DNA of 6,558 nucleotides from NCBI GenBank assembly GCA_023249835.1, contig JAHFBY010000100.1, forward strand, positions 1 through 6,558. The letters are read 5' to 3'. The notes beneath the pieces were generated by a model, which worked only from the letters and a program-made list of their open reading frames with translations, searched no databases and had not been told where the DNA came from. The position numbers and the translations under genes are program-made. Positions 5,852 through 6,558 of this stretch are shown piece after piece. Each line of letters opens with the position of its first letter. Position 1 is the first letter of the stretch. Source of the stretch: Elusimicrobiota bacterium (lineage in GTDB: Bacteria > Elusimicrobiota > Elusimicrobia > 2-02-FULL-39-32).

Positions 5852-6558
5852 TTACTTTTTCCTCGCTGTTACCAACAGTTCCGCCAAGAGCAACAAAGCG
5901 CCCAACAACAGCAACAAACGGCTCATCTCTTTACCGCGCAAGGTTTGCGCTAATTCAGCGGCGAACTCTGGTCCGGGATCCAAAGAGCTCCATTGGGTCT
6001 GCTCTAAAGTTGATTTAAGCTCTTTAGCCGCAATAGCGGTCAAATCGCTCTCTCGATTTTTTTTATCACAGTTGACAGAAAATAATTCTCTGGAATTGGA
6101 ATGAAGAGAATCTTTAAGAACGTATAAGCCGGGCAATTCCAGAGGATCCGTTCGAACTTGACCGCCTGAAACTTGCGCTCGAACCTCAGCCCCTAAAGGA
6201 TTAGTAATCCGCAAATGCTCAAGGTCCATTCCCGGCGCAGCCTTGGTTTTCAAGATTTCTCCCACAGTCAAATTATAAACCGAATGGGACTCCTTTTTAG
6301 CCGCAAGCTGCTTAAAGATCATCCGGATCAAGGGCGCATAAAGGGGCTTAGAGGCGGCATTGTTCCACGCGCGGTTGATACTCGTGGTCCACAGCGCAGT
6401 TTTACCGTCCTCAGAAAAGATCAACAACGGCGTGCCGTCGCTTAATAAAAGCCATGGCTCGGAATTGTCCAAGAGGACCGTCTGCACTGCGACGTTCACT
6501 AAAACTTTATTTAAGTCATAGTCGCGCTCAAAGTTGAGCGATTCTTCCTTATTTAAAT
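5852..6558 (-). CDS. BatA-like membrane protein, C-terminal part (5' end beyond the right edge)
   Basis: The frame is open to the right edge and supplies 234 codons plus two bases before the TAA at 5854-5852. A GTG at 6499 could be read as a start, but the frame continues upstream with plausible protein (ESLNFERDYDLNKVLVNV), so it is internal. The visible part begins in a segment typical of BatA/VWA-cluster proteins: EPWLLLSDGTPLLIF followed by TALWTTSINRAWNN and a helix-rich PLYAPLIRMIFKQL. A beta-rich region follows that ends in LPGLYVLKDS, then a soluble stretch, and finally one membrane helix near the C-terminus (MSRLLLLLGALLLLAELLV) with a short basic tail ARKK. The expected N-terminal BatA hairpin and a VWA-type domain would lie outside the window and are not seen. 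It stands first in the visible operon, one base ahead of the DUF4159 gene, and is likely the inner-membrane partner of the next two products. The identification rests on motif resemblance and gene order rather than a complete domain. Confidence 0.7.
   Translation of the reverse strand, partial: LNKEESLNFERDYDLNKVLVNVAVQTVLLDNSEPWLLLSDGTPLLIFSEDGKTALWTTSINRAWNNAASKPLYAPLIRMIFKQLAAKKESHSVYNLTVGEILKTKAAPGMDLEHLRITNPLGAEVRAQVSGGQVRTDPLELPGLYVLKDSLHSNSRELFSVNCDKKNRESDLTAIAAKELKSTLEQTQWSSLDPGPEFAAELAQTLRGKEMSRLLLLLGALLLLAELLVTARKK
5861..5864 (-). promoter_or_regulatory. Ribosome binding site of the DUF4159 gene
   Basis: The minus strand reads GAGG followed by an A-rich spacer, ten bases before the ATG at 5850. 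It is embedded in the A-R-K-K tail codons of the BatA-like gene, whose TAA stop ends one base before the start. It is a weaker site than those of the two DUF2723 genes. Confidence 0.5.

Noticed and set aside
5826..6104. Plus-strand frame of 92 codons opposite the BatA-like tail
   Set aside because: It is antisense to a supported gene and is rich in S, N and L, as expected from the complement of leucine-rich codons; no domain is seen.
5852..6499. A complete 215-residue gene starting at GTG 6499
   Set aside because: The frame continues to the window edge without a stop, and the sequence at 6499 falls within a recognisable C-terminal segment of a larger membrane protein.
1..6558. Promoters, terminators, riboswitches, CRISPR arrays, RNA genes or mobile elements
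   Set aside because: Genes cover virtually every base, there are no intergenic gaps longer than one base, and I saw no repeated spacers, no terminal inverted repeats and no hairpin followed by a T-run on the minus strand at a gene end.

Overview
The window is a single minus-strand block of coding sequence with essentially no intergenic DNA. It carries five genes, read from high to low coordinates, and the first and last run off the window edges. The order of transcription is: (1) the C-terminal part of a BatA-like membrane protein; (2) a DUF4159 protein with a signal peptide; (3) a membrane-anchored protein with a von Willebrand factor A (VWA) domain and a glutamine-amidotransferase-like domain; (4) a DUF2723 (TMEM260-like, GT-C type) membrane glycosyltransferase with C-terminal TPR repeats; (5) a second, divergent DUF2723 protein that continues past the left edge. 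The four junctions are a 1-base gap, an ATGA overlap, a TAATG overlap and a 1-base gap. This is the geometry of one translationally coupled operon. No promoter, terminator, RNA gene, repeat array or mobile element is visible.

Genes 1-3 match the downstream half of the widespread MoxR / DUF58 / BatA / DUF4159 / VWA gene cluster of bacteria. MoxR ATPase and DUF58 genes would be expected just beyond the right edge (inference). Family knowledge places these proteins at the inner membrane with large periplasmic parts; their biochemical job is poorly known. Related modules recur along the set: the BatA-like tail and the VWA protein share a C-terminal segment, and both the VWA protein and the DUF4159 protein have amidotransferase/flavodoxin-like regions. 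No catalytic cysteine is visible at the nucleophile elbow of the VWA protein.

Genes 4 and 5 belong to the family of human TMEM260, a protein O-mannosyltransferase. They probably move sugar from a lipid-linked donor to an exported acceptor on the outer face of the membrane, though donor and acceptor cannot be read from the sequence. Their tight coupling to the VWA/DUF4159 genes is the most notable point of the window. It suggests that surface or envelope protein glycosylation and the Bat-like membrane complex are made together.

The organism is a bacterium using the standard code (TGA and TAA stops), with Shine-Dalgarno sites before three of the four visible starts and base composition that looks intermediate. 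The export signals and periplasmic-type domains fit a Gram-negative (diderm) lineage. DUF2723-TPR proteins together with BatA/DUF4159 clusters bring to mind poorly cultured phyla such as Omnitrophota or Elusimicrobiota, but that placement is a guess.
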